Shown here: positions 18,260-27,181 of the stretch, piece by piece
How the letters are laid out: each line of letters starts with the position of its first letter
Numbering within the stretch: position 1 is the stretch's first letter
NCBI RefSeq assembly: GCF_900110855.1
Contig: NZ_FOFA01000003.1
Location: forward strand, 558,001 to 622,000
Reading direction: 5' to 3'
DNA length: 64,000 nucleotides
Source of the DNA: Microlunatus flavus
GTDB lineage: Bacteria; Actinomycetota; Actinomycetes; Propionibacteriales; Propionibacteriaceae
The notes under the pieces: generated by a model
The model's database searches: none
Told to the model about the DNA's origin: nothing
What the model saw: only the letters and a program-made list of their open reading frames with translations
Position numbers and translations under genes: made by a program

Positions 18260-18470
18260 TCAGCGCGGCCGCAGCTCGTGCTCGACGAGGTAGGCGCCCA
18301 CCTCGCGCCCGAGCGCCTGACCGCGGTCGGTCGAGAAGCGGAAGTGGATGCCCGCGCGCACCCGCGGGTCGGCGTTCTCGTCGGCCGCCTGGGTGAAGGT
18401 GTCGAACGACCGGGTCGGGTCGGTGGGCAGTGCCGTCGTCGACCCCGTCGAGAAGGGGACGCGGAATCCG
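18260..18470 (-). pseudogene. Remnant of a vanadium-dependent haloperoxidase/PAP2-type phosphatase (C-terminal end only)
   Basis: About 70 codons match only the C-terminal end of vanadium haloperoxidase-type acid phosphatases: VPFSTGSTTALP, then SFDTFTQAADENADPRV, then AGIHFRFSTDRGQALGREVG. The Arg-x5-His pair of RVRAGIH corresponds to the last two vanadate/phosphate-binding residues. Nothing upstream on the same strand continues the fold: the Lys/Arg and SGH motifs are missing and the frame runs into unrelated GC-rich sequence near 18475. I read it as a truncated gene, not a working small protein. Frame and stop are still intact, so decay may be recent. Confidence 0.65.
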
Positions 18471-18478
18471 CGCCGCAC

Positions 18479-18718
18479 GATGGAGCGGCGGTGCCTGCGG
18501 ACGACCTGAGGGCGACGCCAGGACGGGCGGCTCCGCGCGGCAACGGGCGGCCGGGGCTCGTTCGGCCGCCCCGGCGCGGCACCCCCTCAAACAGGGGGAG
18601 GCCGCTCCCCCCGTCTGGGGCTGCTCCCCCGGCCCCGCCGCGTTCAGGATTCCCTCAGGGACCGGCGACGGTCGATCTGCGGCTCCGGCGACGGGGCCCG
18701 AGTGCTCGGGGGGGCACC
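18479..18718. other. Intergenic leader of the FN3-protein gene
   Basis: 240 bases without a convincing gene. On the plus strand there are two hairpins, CCGGGGC/GCCCCGG (18551-18557 with 18568-18574) and CCCCCT/AGGGGG (18582-18587 with 18593-18598), then a G-rich run just before the ATG at 18719. These could shape the 5' untranslated region of the secreted protein/oxidase operon or end leftward transcription. Confidence 0.4.
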
Positions 18719-20740
18719 ATGTGGAACAGGCGTACGACAACGATCCGGGTCGGAGCGCTGAGCGTCTCCGGCCTGATGGTGGTGGGAGGGCTGGCCGTCG
18801 TCCTCGGGGGACCGGCCTCCGCCGCCGTGCCGAGCTTCCCGGACAACGTCGTGGTCTTCCCCGACCGCGACTTCGTGACGATCGAGGGCTACCAGGACCA
18901 CATCGGCGAGACCGCCACGGTCGAGGTGACCCGCGGCGCCACGGTCGTCGGGTCCGCGCAGGGCGTCGTGGCCGAGGGCGACGTCGCCTTCGAGATCAAC
19001 CACCCGGGCGGCGTCTGCTGGGGCAACGGGACGTCGCTCAAGGTCACGCCGGACATCCGGGCCGGCGACAAGGTGACCATCAAGTTCGCCGGGACCGGCG
19101 CCGGCGACACCACCGTGGCGGACGCGGCCGTCGGCCCCGACCACGCGAGGCTCGGCGCCGACGGGGTGACCGTGACGGTCACCGGCCACCTCGGCGCGGG
19201 CGTCAACCCGGCCCAGCTCGAGCAGCGCATCGTCAACCCCGACCTGGTCGCCCTCGTCGGGCGGCGCGACGTCCGGGCGGTGCCCGGCCCGCTCACGCCC
19301 GCGCCTCGGGGCGGCTACCGCTCCGGACTGGCGGTCGACGGCACCACGTTCACCGCCACCTACGTCTTCGACGACCCGGCGGCGGCCCGGACCACGGCCG
19401 GCACCGGCATCGAGCGGCTGATGTCCTGGCAGGTCGAGGACGCCGCGGCCAACCGGCAGGGCCTGACCATCGCCGAGTTCGGCGAGTTCGGCGGCCCCGG
19501 CTTCGGCGGCTGCCCGGCCGGCCCGACCGACCAGCCCCCGCCCGCGGGCAGCTTCGCGGCCGTCCGCTCGGCGGACAAGACGAAGCTGCAGGTGTCCTGG
19601 ACCCCGGCCACCCCGGTGCCGGACGCCGCGGCCGTCACGGGCTACGACGTCGAGGCGCTCGCCCCGGCGGCGACGACGGGCGGCCCGCGGGCGACCACCG
19701 GCACCCGCGTGGGCGCATCGACGACCAGTGCGACGCTGACGGTGGACCCGGCCGTCACCGACTACGCCCTCGAGGTGCGCGCCCTGTCCGGGGTCCGTCT
19801 CGGCGACCCGTTCACGCCCACGTCGACCACTCCGCCACCCGCGCCGGGCGACACCACGGTGCCCCAGCTCGCCCTCGCCCCAGCGCCCGCCGCCGACGGC
19901 TCGGCGGTGGAGGCCACGACGGTCCGGCTGACCAGTGAGACCGGCGCCGACCTCTACTACACGACCGACGGCAGCTCGGTCGTCGTCGGTGACCTGCCCT
20001 CCGACACGGCGCGTCTCTACGACCCGACCAAGCCGATCGCCGTCACCGGGACGGCGGCGGCCCCCATGGAGCTCCACGCCGTGGCCTTCGACCGCGCCGG
20101 CAACCTCACGGTCGACCAGGGGCTGTACAAGCTGCCGGTCGTCGCGCAGCCGGGCGGGCTGACCGCGCCGACCGGGCTGGCCGGCACCCCCGGCACCACG
20201 TCGGTCGCCCTGACCTGGGCGGCGACCCCGAACGCCACGTCCTACGTCGTGACCGCGTACGCCGCCGACGGGACGACCCCGCTCCCGGCGGCGCAGCAGC
20301 CCGGCGAGACGACGAGGACCAGCCAGACGGTCGGCAACCTGGGCGGCTCCACGGCCTACCAGTTCAGCGTCAGGGCGGTCAACGCCGGCGGGTCCAGCCC
20401 GGAGTCGGCCAAGGTCCGCGTCGTCACCACGGAGTCGGTCACGATCACCACGGCGAAGTGGAAGGCGGGCGACTTCCGCGTGATCGGCACCAGCTCCGCG
20501 ACCAGCGGCACGGTGACCGTCCTGAGGGCGGTGCGCAACACCACCACGGGGGTGCTCGAGCCCGGGACCGCCTTCACCGGGATGGTCAACCAGCCGCTGA
20601 CCACCGCCGTGCCGCCGGCGACCGGCACCACGTACGACGTCCGGCTCCGCACGAACGTCCCCACCACCAACCCGGGTCAGGTCTTCGTGCGCTCCAGCAA
20701 CGGCGGCCAGGCCGGGCCCTTCACCGTGGCCAACGGCTGA
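18719..20740 (+). CDS. Secreted fibronectin type III / chitobiase-like domain protein
   Basis: 673 residues. A Sec signal peptide ends near GPASAAV (residue 35). An N-terminal beta-rich domain (about 40-265) has one Cys pair region. A first FN3-like unit covers about 280-370. A chitobiase/hexosaminidase C-terminal-like unit follows (TGADLYYTTDGSS, about 405-480), then a clear FN3 domain (PTGLAGTPGTTSVALTWAAT to YQFSVRAVNAGGSS, about 485-575) and a final beta domain. There is no sortase motif or membrane anchor, so it should be released or wall-associated. It is 26 bases upstream of the multicopper oxidase and likely co-transcribed; it may bind a matrix or present substrate. Confidence 0.8.
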   Translation: MWNRRTTTIRVGALSVSGLMVVGGLAVVLGGPASAAVPSFPDNVVVFPDRDFVTIEGYQDHIGETATVEVTRGATVVGSAQGVVAEGDVAFEINHPGGVCWGNGTSLKVTPDIRAGDKVTIKFAGTGAGDTTVADAAVGPDHARLGADGVTVTVTGHLGAGVNPAQLEQRIVNPDLVALVGRRDVRAVPGPLTPAPRGGYRSGLAVDGTTFTATYVFDDPAAARTTAGTGIERLMSWQVEDAAANRQGLTIAEFGEFGGPGFGGCPAGPTDQPPPAGSFAAVRSADKTKLQVSWTPATPVPDAAAVTGYDVEALAPAATTGGPRATTGTRVGASTTSATLTVDPAVTDYALEVRALSGVRLGDPFTPTSTTPPPAPGDTTVPQLALAPAPAADGSAVEATTVRLTSETGADLYYTTDGSSVVVGDLPSDTARLYDPTKPIAVTGTAAAPMELHAVAFDRAGNLTVDQGLYKLPVVAQPGGLTAPTGLAGTPGTTSVALTWAATPNATSYVVTAYAADGTTPLPAAQQPGETTRTSQTVGNLGGSTAYQFSVRAVNAGGSSPESAKVRVVTTESVTITTAKWKAGDFRVIGTSSATSGTVTVLRAVRNTTTGVLEPGTAFTGMVNQPLTTAVPPATGTTYDVRLRTNVPTTNPGQVFVRSSNGGQAGPFTVANG

Positions 20741-20766
20741 GCGCCGGGACGAGGAGGAGCACGGAC

Positions 20767-23025
20767 ATGACCGACGAGAAGACCCTGCTGCTGCCCGGTG
20801 ACCCCGGCTTCGCGGAGCTCGACCCGACCCCGACCGAGGAGGCGCCCCCGCCGAGGGTGCTGAGCCGGCGCGCCGCGCTCCGGCTCGGCGCCCTCGGGAT
20901 CGGCGGCGTCGCCCTCGCCGGCGCGGGTGCGACGCTCGGGCCCTCACTGGCCGACCGGGGGCTGCTGTCCTCCGACGGCCTGTTCTCCGCCGCGGCGGCG
21001 GGCCTCACCGACCTCGTCTACCTGGAGGTGTTCCCGACCAGCCCCCTGGTGCTCAAGCCGTTCAACGACGAGCTGCCCGTCCCGAAGCCAGCGCGCCCGG
21101 AGAGCCGGTCGGAGTACAGCGGCTGGGCCAAGCCGCCCGGCCCGGGCGACGGGCAGCAGAACTCGCTGGGCAACGAGAGGCACCAGAAGTGGTGCAGCGA
21201 CGTCGGCTACGCCGACCCGGTCGTCTACAAGTTCGACCTGCGGGTCGCGCCGCACACCTTCACGACCTCCGACGTGCTACCCATCGACAAGAACGGCCGC
21301 CCGATCGTCTCCTACGACGCCGACGGCAAGACCTACGCGGCGGGGACGACGCGCAAGCTGCCGCCGAGCACGATCTACGGGTTCAACGGCACGTTCCCCG
21401 GCCCGATGATCAACGCCGAGTACGGCAAGCCGGTGCTGGTGCGTTTCGAGAACCACCTCGACGAGAACCCGTACGGCCTCGACCGCCAGGACTTCGGCAC
21501 CAAGGACCTGTCGTTCCTGACCCACCTCCACAACGGCCACACCGCGCCGGAGAGCGACGGCAACCCGCACTACGCGATGCGGAACGGCCCGAAGCACGAG
21601 GGCTACCGGCCCGGGATGTTCTGCGACAACCTCTACCTGAACTGGCCGGCGGGCGGCGACTCCCGGGAGAAGCAGAGCTTCTTCTGGTTCCACGACCACC
21701 GGATGGACCAGACGGGGTCGAACGTCTACAAGGGCCTCGTCGGGCTCTACCCCATCTACGACCCCGAGGGCGGGCTCGACATGGGCGACGAGCGCCAGGG
21801 CCTGCGGCTGCCCGGGGTCCGCAAGGACAACTCGGACGGGTCGTTCGAGGTGGACTACGACATCCCGCTGGCGTTCTCCGACTTCCGCTTCGACGACGGC
21901 GTGACCACGCACAAGGACATCCACGACGGCGAGGGCGACTTCCCCGCCGCCGGCAACCCGAAGACGCACCCCGAGTGGTGGGGCAAGACCTTCTACAAGC
22001 ACTTCCCCAACCACGGCTTCGTGGGCGACGTGTTCACCGTCAACGGCACCGCGTACCCCGTGATGGAGGTCAAACGGCGCAAGTACCGCTTCCGCTTCCT
22101 CGACGCCTCGATCTCGCGCATCTACGACTTCACGCTGATGAGCTCCACGCAGGGGCCGAAGAGCGCGGTGTCGCTCGGCTACGGCGGCGACGAGCTGCAG
22201 GGCCAGTACCGCATCCCGGACGGTCAGCAGTGCATGCAGTTCACCCAGATCGCCTCCGACGGCGGCCTGCTCCCCTTCGCGGTCAAGCGCGACAACTTCG
22301 AGCTCTGGCCCGCCAAGCGTCGCGAGATGATCATCGACTTCACCCGCTACGTCGACGGCAGCCCGACCAAGAAGGGCGACGTCATCTACCTCACGAACAC
22401 CATGAAGATGCCCGACGGGAGGATGTGGACGGCCTCGAAGCGGTTCTCCCCGGACCCGCGCTACAAGGTGCCGGTGATCAAGTTCGTCATCGGGGACGAC
22501 GCCGCGGACGACAGCGTCGTGCCCCCGTCGAACCAGCCGCTCCGCGCACTGCCGCCGCTGCCCACGAACTGGAAGACGCTGCTCGACAACCGGCTCGTCT
22601 TCGAGGTCCAGCGCGGCAGCACGATCGGCGAGACCGAGTGGCTCGTCAACGGCCGACCGTTCGACCCGGCCGCGCCGGCCACGAGCCTGAAGAACCCGGC
22701 CGGCAAGACGCCGCTGGCGCAGCAGAAGGTCAACAGCTTCGCGCTGTGGGAGATCCGCAACGGCGGTGGAGGTTGGGTCCACCCCTTCCACCTCCACATG
22801 GAGGAGCACCGCACCGTCATGCGCAACGGCAAGGACGTCACCGGGGGCGGGGGCACCGCGCACCCCGACGACGTCTCGCGCGAGGACCTCATCGCTCTCG
22901 ACCCGAGCGAGTCGGTGATCGTCTACCGCGGGTTCCGCGACTTCACCGGCCAGTACGTGGCCCACTGCCACAACCTGGCGCACGAGGACCACTCGATGAT
23001 GTTCGGCTGGGAGATCACGCCGTGA
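20767..23025 (+). CDS. Multicopper oxidase, Tat-exported (laccase/bilirubin oxidase/CotA-like)
   Basis: 752 residues. An N-terminal LSRRAALRLGALGIGGVALA segment (near 35-55) looks like a Tat signal. All four copper motifs are present: HLHNGH (near 252), FWFHDH (near 306), HPFHLH (near 672) and HCHNLAHEDHSMM (near 732), the last with the type 1 Cys and axial Met. It should oxidise phenolic, pigment or metal substrates with reduction of oxygen to water outside the membrane. The larger size and long inserts between domains resemble phenoxazinone synthase/bilirubin oxidase types. GAGGAGG precedes the ATG. Its stop overlaps the start of the next gene (GTGA). Confidence 0.92.
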   Translation: MTDEKTLLLPGDPGFAELDPTPTEEAPPPRVLSRRAALRLGALGIGGVALAGAGATLGPSLADRGLLSSDGLFSAAAAGLTDLVYLEVFPTSPLVLKPFNDELPVPKPARPESRSEYSGWAKPPGPGDGQQNSLGNERHQKWCSDVGYADPVVYKFDLRVAPHTFTTSDVLPIDKNGRPIVSYDADGKTYAAGTTRKLPPSTIYGFNGTFPGPMINAEYGKPVLVRFENHLDENPYGLDRQDFGTKDLSFLTHLHNGHTAPESDGNPHYAMRNGPKHEGYRPGMFCDNLYLNWPAGGDSREKQSFFWFHDHRMDQTGSNVYKGLVGLYPIYDPEGGLDMGDERQGLRLPGVRKDNSDGSFEVDYDIPLAFSDFRFDDGVTTHKDIHDGEGDFPAAGNPKTHPEWWGKTFYKHFPNHGFVGDVFTVNGTAYPVMEVKRRKYRFRFLDASISRIYDFTLMSSTQGPKSAVSLGYGGDELQGQYRIPDGQQCMQFTQIASDGGLLPFAVKRDNFELWPAKRREMIIDFTRYVDGSPTKKGDVIYLTNTMKMPDGRMWTASKRFSPDPRYKVPVIKFVIGDDAADDSVVPPSNQPLRALPPLPTNWKTLLDNRLVFEVQRGSTIGETEWLVNGRPFDPAAPATSLKNPAGKTPLAQQKVNSFALWEIRNGGGGWVHPFHLHMEEHRTVMRNGKDVTGGGGTAHPDDVSREDLIALDPSESVIVYRGFRDFTGQYVAHCHNLAHEDHSMMFGWEITP

Positions 23026-24164
23026 CCGCGCTGCGCACCGAGGCCGCGGCGGCCCCCGCCGCCGCCTCGACCTCCGACCGGCTGCGGCCCTGGGCCGTCG
23101 TCGTGACGCTGGCCGTGCTGCTGGGCTACGCCGACGGCTTCTGGCTGACCACGCTGCGCACCGCCGTCGGGGACATCTCCCGCGTCCAGGAGCCGGCCAC
23201 CAGCTACTGGCGGACCACGACGGCGATGCTCCCGGCCTTCGCGGCCGGAACGCTCGCCGGGCTGCTCGCCGTACGCCGGTGGTCGGGGCCCGGGCGGCCG
23301 GAGCCCGGGCGGTCGGCGCGGCGCGGTGCCGTCCTCGCCGGGCTGGGCGTCGTGCTGGCCACGACGCTCGTGGCCGTGGGGCTGGCCGCGACCGGCTCGG
23401 CGTACGACTACCACCTGCAGAGCGGGCGGCTGTCGATGATGCAGGGCATGCAGCACGACTGCGACCCGGGCTGCCAGGCGCGGCAGCAGTGGATGACCAT
23501 CGCCGCGCACGCCCGTGCCGTCGCCTGGACCGGCGTCGCCGTCCTGGCCACCAACGCCGTGCTCGTGACGTGGCTCGCCGCCGTCGCCGGTGGCCGGCGG
23601 GGGTGGTCCTCGTCCGCCGGTCCGGCCCTCGCCGCGGGCGGGCGCGAGCGCGACCTGCGGGTGGTGATCGTCGCCGCGCTGCTCGGTGCCGGCGTCGTGC
23701 ACGCGGTGGTGGTCCCCGAGCACCTCGAGGAGTGGTGGGCGGCCGGCACGTTCTTCGTCGTCCTGACGGCGGCCGAGCTGGTCGCGGCCGCCGTCGTCCT
23801 GCGGCCCGGGACGGCCGGTCCGGCCGTCGCCGCCGCGGTGTCGGCGGTGCCGCTGGTCGTCTGGACGGTCTCGCGGACCGCGGGGCTGCCGTTCGGGCCG
23901 GAGGCCTTCGAGCCGGAGGCGGTCGGGGTCGCCGACGTCGTCGCCTGCCTGCTGGAGCTCGCCACGCTCGTCGCGGCGCTCCTGCTGCTGCGCCGGCGCG
24001 GCGGGGCCGCCGCGGCGGCCCTGACCCGCGGCGGGCGGACCCTGGCGGTGCTCGTCGTCGTCGCGGTCGGCGCGCTCGGCGTCGTCGGGGCCGCACCCGA
24101 CTGGTTCGACGGCGTCGACGGCGGGGACGCCCCGGCGGTCGAGGCCGACCACCACCACGGATGA
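23022..24164 (+). CDS. Polytopic membrane protein coupled to the multicopper oxidase
   Basis: 380 residues with about eight hydrophobic helices and a basic/Ala-rich start. I do not recognise the family. A loop near residues 138-152 is rich in Met, His and Cys (SMMQGMQHDCDPGCQ), and the C-terminus ends in EADHHHG after an acidic DGVDGGDAP stretch; both could bind copper. The GTG start overlaps the oxidase stop by four bases, so the two proteins are made together. A role in copper delivery, electron transfer or anchoring of the oxidase is inference only. Confidence 0.7.
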   Translation: MTALRTEAAAAPAAASTSDRLRPWAVVVTLAVLLGYADGFWLTTLRTAVGDISRVQEPATSYWRTTTAMLPAFAAGTLAGLLAVRRWSGPGRPEPGRSARRGAVLAGLGVVLATTLVAVGLAATGSAYDYHLQSGRLSMMQGMQHDCDPGCQARQQWMTIAAHARAVAWTGVAVLATNAVLVTWLAAVAGGRRGWSSSAGPALAAGGRERDLRVVIVAALLGAGVVHAVVVPEHLEEWWAAGTFFVVLTAAELVAAAVVLRPGTAGPAVAAAVSAVPLVVWTVSRTAGLPFGPEAFEPEAVGVADVVACLLELATLVAALLLLRRRGGAAAAALTRGGRTLAVLVVVAVGALGVVGAAPDWFDGVDGGDAPAVEADHHHG

Positions 24165-24178
24165 GCGGGTCCGGGGGT

Positions 24179-24841
24179 TCACCGGTCGTGGTCGAGCAGC
24201 CCGCGTTCACGGGCCTTGACCACCGCGTCGAGCTGGGTGCCCGCGCCGAGCTTGCGACGCAGCGACTTCACGTAGCCCTGGGCGGTCGCCAGCGTGATCC
24301 CCAGCTCCGCCGCCAGGTCGCGGACCGTGGTGCCGGCGGCGAGCAGCGCCAGGACCTCGCGCTCGCGACCGCTCAGCGCGACCGGCGCCGGGAGCTCCGA
24401 GGGCGGCCCGGTCGCGACCAGGTACGCCGACGGCGCGACCACGAGCTGGCCCCCGCGCACGCCGCGCAGGACGCCCACCAGCTCGTCGAGCGAGCCCGTC
24501 TTGCCGACGAAGGCGGAGGCGCCCGCCTGTGCGGCCCGGGCCACCCAGTCGGGTGCCGCGTGCGCGGTGAAGACGGCGACGAGCGTGCCCGGGGCGACCT
24601 GCCGGACCCGGGCCGTCGCGGCCAGGCCGTCGTCGTGGCCGATCTCGATGTCCATCACCACGACGTCGGGCCGCAGGCGGGCGGCCAGCTCGACGCCCTC
24701 GTCGGCCGTCGACGCCGTGCCGACGCAGACGAGCCCGTCGACGCCGTCGAGGGCGGCGCCGAGCATCTCCGCGAACGCGCGGTGGTCGTCGACCACGAGC
24801 ACCGACCTCGGGTGCGCCTGGCCGCCCACCTGACCGGCCAT
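24179..24841 (-). CDS. NarL/FixJ-type response regulator (second of a tandem pair)
   Basis: 220 residues. The receiver domain has the acidic pocket in VLVVDDHRAF, phospho-acceptor Asp in VVVMDIEIGHDDG (near 62) and Lys in FVGKTG. The LuxR-type helix-turn-helix is in LSGREREVLALLAAG and LAAELGITLATAQGYVKSLR. It starts three bases after the upstream regulator stops, and the histidine kinase lies further upstream. It converges with the membrane-protein gene of the oxidase operon, 14 bases away. The likely target is transcription of nearby genes in response to the kinase. Confidence 0.9.
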   Translation of the reverse strand: MAGQVGGQAHPRSVLVVDDHRAFAEMLGAALDGVDGLVCVGTASTADEGVELAARLRPDVVVMDIEIGHDDGLAATARVRQVAPGTLVAVFTAHAAPDWVARAAQAGASAFVGKTGSLDELVGVLRGVRGGQLVVAPSAYLVATGPPSELPAPVALSGREREVLALLAAGTTVRDLAAELGITLATAQGYVKSLRRKLGAGTQLDAVVKARERGLLDHDR

Positions 24842-24844
24842 GGG

Positions 24845-25480
24845 TCAGACCAGCTCCAGCTCCCGGGCCCGGTTGAGCGCCGTGATCCTGCTGCTGGCGT
24901 GCAGGGCCGCGTACACCGTCTTGAGGTAGCCGCGGCAGGTGTGCACGCTGATGCCCATCACCGCGGCGATGCTCTTGGGCTCGAGGCCGAGGGCCAGGTA
25001 GCCCAGCACCTCGAGCTGGCGCGGGGTGAGCCCGGACCGGGTGCCGGTCGCGTGCGGGTCCGACGGCAGCGCCGACGGGGCCACGCGCATCGGACCGGGG
25101 CGGGCCTCGCGGAGCAGGGCGACCAGCTCGCTCAGGGGGCCGCCCTTCGGGATGAAGGCCGACGCCCCGGCGCGGGCGGCCCGGGCCACCCACTCCCCGC
25201 CCTGGTGGGCGGTGACCACGGCGACGGCGGTCTCGGGGCTCGACGCCCGGACCCGCCGGCACGCCTCGAGCCCGTCGGTGCCGGGCATCGCGATGTCGGT
25301 CACGAGGACCGCGGGTCTGAGCTCGGCGGCCAGACGCACGGCCTCCTCGGCCGTCGTGGCGCTGCCGAGGCAGCGGAACCCTCCGGCCGCCTCCAGCGCG
25401 CCGAGCATGAGCTCGGCGAAGCTGCGGTGGTCGTCGACGACGAGCACCGTCGTCGCGGTGGCACGTGGACCAGTCGACAT
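24845..25480 (-). CDS. NarL/FixJ-type response regulator (first of a tandem pair)
   Basis: 211 residues. The receiver domain has VLVVDDHRSF, phospho-acceptor Asp in VLVTDIAMPGTDG (near 63) and Lys in FIPKGGP. The C-terminal LuxR-type DNA-binding domain has LTPRQLEVLGYLALG and AAVMGISVHTCRGYLKTVY. I chose the ATG at 25480, preceded by a GGGGGGAAG ribosome site; longer in-frame starts lack one. It lies 55 bases after the kinase gene. The two regulators clearly share ancestry, but their recognition helices differ. Confidence 0.9.
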   Translation of the reverse strand: MSTGPRATATTVLVVDDHRSFAELMLGALEAAGGFRCLGSATTAEEAVRLAAELRPAVLVTDIAMPGTDGLEACRRVRASSPETAVAVVTAHQGGEWVARAARAGASAFIPKGGPLSELVALLREARPGPMRVAPSALPSDPHATGTRSGLTPRQLEVLGYLALGLEPKSIAAVMGISVHTCRGYLKTVYAALHASSRITALNRARELELV

Positions 25481-25535
25481 GACTTCCCCCCCGAAAAATC
25501 TGTCCACCTCACGGTAGCGCCGTCGAAGGGGCTCG

Positions 25536-26921
25536 TCAGGGGGGTTTGGGTACGCCTTCACCCACCTCGCCGACGGGCAGCTCGACGTGCACGCGGGTCC
25601 CCCCTCCAGGCCGCGGCGCGACGCTGAGGCGACCGCCCAGCGCCGCGACCTGGTCCCCGACGAGGCGCAGGCCCAGGTGCTCGTCGCGCCGCCGGTGGAG
25701 CCGGGCCGGGTCGATCCCCGCGCCGTCGTCGCCGACCTCGAGCCGGACGAGACCCCGACCGTGCGCGGGCGGGACCCGCTCCGCGCTCACCTCCACGTGG
25801 GAGGCGCGGGCGTGCTTCGTCACGTTGGCCAGGGCCTCCCGGGCGACCCGGTACAGCGCGACGGTCGTGTCGTCCCCCAGCGGACCGAGCTCACCCACGT
25901 GCAGCGTCACGTCCGTCCCGGCCTCCCGCAGAGGGGCGACGAGGGTCGCGAGCGCCTCGTCGAGGCCGGCCCCGCCCAGGTGCGGCGGGTAGAGGTCCGC
26001 CATCAGCCCACGGAGGTTCTCCACCGCCTCGCGCAGGGTCTGCTGCACCTGCGCCATCAGCGCCCGGTGCCGCTCGGGCACGTCGGGCGCGATCGCGCCG
26101 ACGGCGTAGCCGAGGCCGGCCAGGTCCTGGATCGGGCCGTCGTGCAGGTCGGCCGAGAGGCGCGCCCGCTCCCGGTCGGAGGCCGAGAGCGCCCGCTCGA
26201 GCAGCCGGGCGCGTTCCGCCTCGTGCCGCACGAGCCGGCGGGCGAGCGAGACGACGATCGGGACCTGCACGAGCTGCAGGGTCAGCAGCGGCACGACCAC
26301 GAGCGGCAGCGACTGGCGCAGCAGGTCGTCCGCGACCCGGTCCACCCGGTCGTAGTCGTAGTACGCCTCGAGCGCCAGCGGGGTGAGGCCGGCCACGCGG
26401 AGCGGGACCACGACGTCGACGTAGCGGGGCGGGCCGTCCTGGTCGTCCTCGGTGCCGCCCACCCGGCGCGGCTCCGGGGCGTCGTCCTCGAGCATCGAGG
26501 TGGTGCGTCCGGCGAGTGCGGCGGCGACGTTGCGCGGCGTGGGCTGCGGACGACGGCCGACCTCCTCGGGACGGTCGGAGAAGACGACCGTGCCGTCGTC
26601 GGACCAGACCACCACGTCGTCCAGGTAGCCGTCGGCCTTGCGGACCCGGACCGCCTCGACCAGGTCGTCGGCGTCGTCACGGTCGTGGGCGACGTACCCG
26701 GCCAGCAGCGGCGCCACGACGAGGTCGGCCATCCGGCGGGTGGTCCGCTCCGCCTCGTCGAGCGCCTGCTCACGGGCCACCGAGTGGCTGGCGACGGCGG
26801 CCGACAGGGCGATGAGGACCAGGACGGCCGCACCGAGGCCGATGACGACGGTCACCTCACGTCGACCCGCGCGACGAGGGCGGCCGGAGACCCCCGGCCA
26901 GGCGCGTCGTCGCCCTGCCAT
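25536..26921 (-). CDS. Sensor histidine kinase (HisKA_3/NarX type)
   Basis: A 461-residue membrane kinase. One helix near residues 22-45, an extracytoplasmic sensor domain (about 46-205) with YLDDVVVWSDDGTVVFSDRP (single-cache-like), and a second helix (about 206-230). The dimerisation/phosphoacceptor region is SADLHDGPIQDLAGLG (His near 259), and the ATPase domain has NVTKHARA and GDDGAGI. It should autophosphorylate and pass phosphate to one or both NarL-type regulators downstream. GGGGGAGG precedes the ATG. The extracytoplasmic domain also has an acidic stretch (EDDAPEPRR, EDDQDG). Confidence 0.92.
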   Translation of the reverse strand: MAGRRRAWPGVSGRPRRAGRREVTVVIGLGAAVLVLIALSAAVASHSVAREQALDEAERTTRRMADLVVAPLLAGYVAHDRDDADDLVEAVRVRKADGYLDDVVVWSDDGTVVFSDRPEEVGRRPQPTPRNVAAALAGRTTSMLEDDAPEPRRVGGTEDDQDGPPRYVDVVVPLRVAGLTPLALEAYYDYDRVDRVADDLLRQSLPLVVVPLLTLQLVQVPIVVSLARRLVRHEAERARLLERALSASDRERARLSADLHDGPIQDLAGLGYAVGAIAPDVPERHRALMAQVQQTLREAVENLRGLMADLYPPHLGGAGLDEALATLVAPLREAGTDVTLHVGELGPLGDDTTVALYRVAREALANVTKHARASHVEVSAERVPPAHGRGLVRLEVGDDGAGIDPARLHRRRDEHLGLRLVGDQVAALGGRLSVAPRPGGGTRVHVELPVGEVGEGVPKPP

Positions 26922-26949
26922 CGCGCCTCCCCCGAGATCGCGTGGCGCG

Positions 26950-26955
26950 ATGCTA
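26950..26955 (-). promoter_or_regulatory. Probable -10 box of the kinase/regulator operon
   Basis: TAGCAT on the minus strand, 28 bases before the kinase ATG and upstream of its GGGGGAGG ribosome site. No clear -35 element. Confidence 0.35.
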
Positions 26956-27046
26956 GGCCTGTGGAAGTCGGCCGGCTAGTCCACCCAAGGGGGACGCGGT
27001 CGGGTCGTACGGCGCGGTCACGCGGCGAGGCGGACCTGCGGGCGGG

Positions 27047-27118
27047 TGGGCGATACTGGGTTCGAACCAGTGACCTCTTCGGTGTGAACGAAGCGCGCTA
27101 CCACTGCGCCAATCGCCC
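27047..27118 (-). tRNA. tRNA-Val (anticodon CAC)
   Basis: The minus strand folds as a cloverleaf: acceptor GGGCGAT/ATCGCCC, D arm, anticodon stem CTTCG/CGAAG with loop TTCACAC giving CAC, and T arm with GGTTCGAACC. Discriminator A, no encoded CCA. It follows the aminotransferase gene on the same strand; a TATGGT box at 27144-27149 could be its own -10. Confidence 0.95.
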
Positions 27119-27181
27119 CCGCTGCCCCGGAGGGCGGGCATCACCATACCTGATCCGGACGGCCACCTCGTCGCCGTGGGA

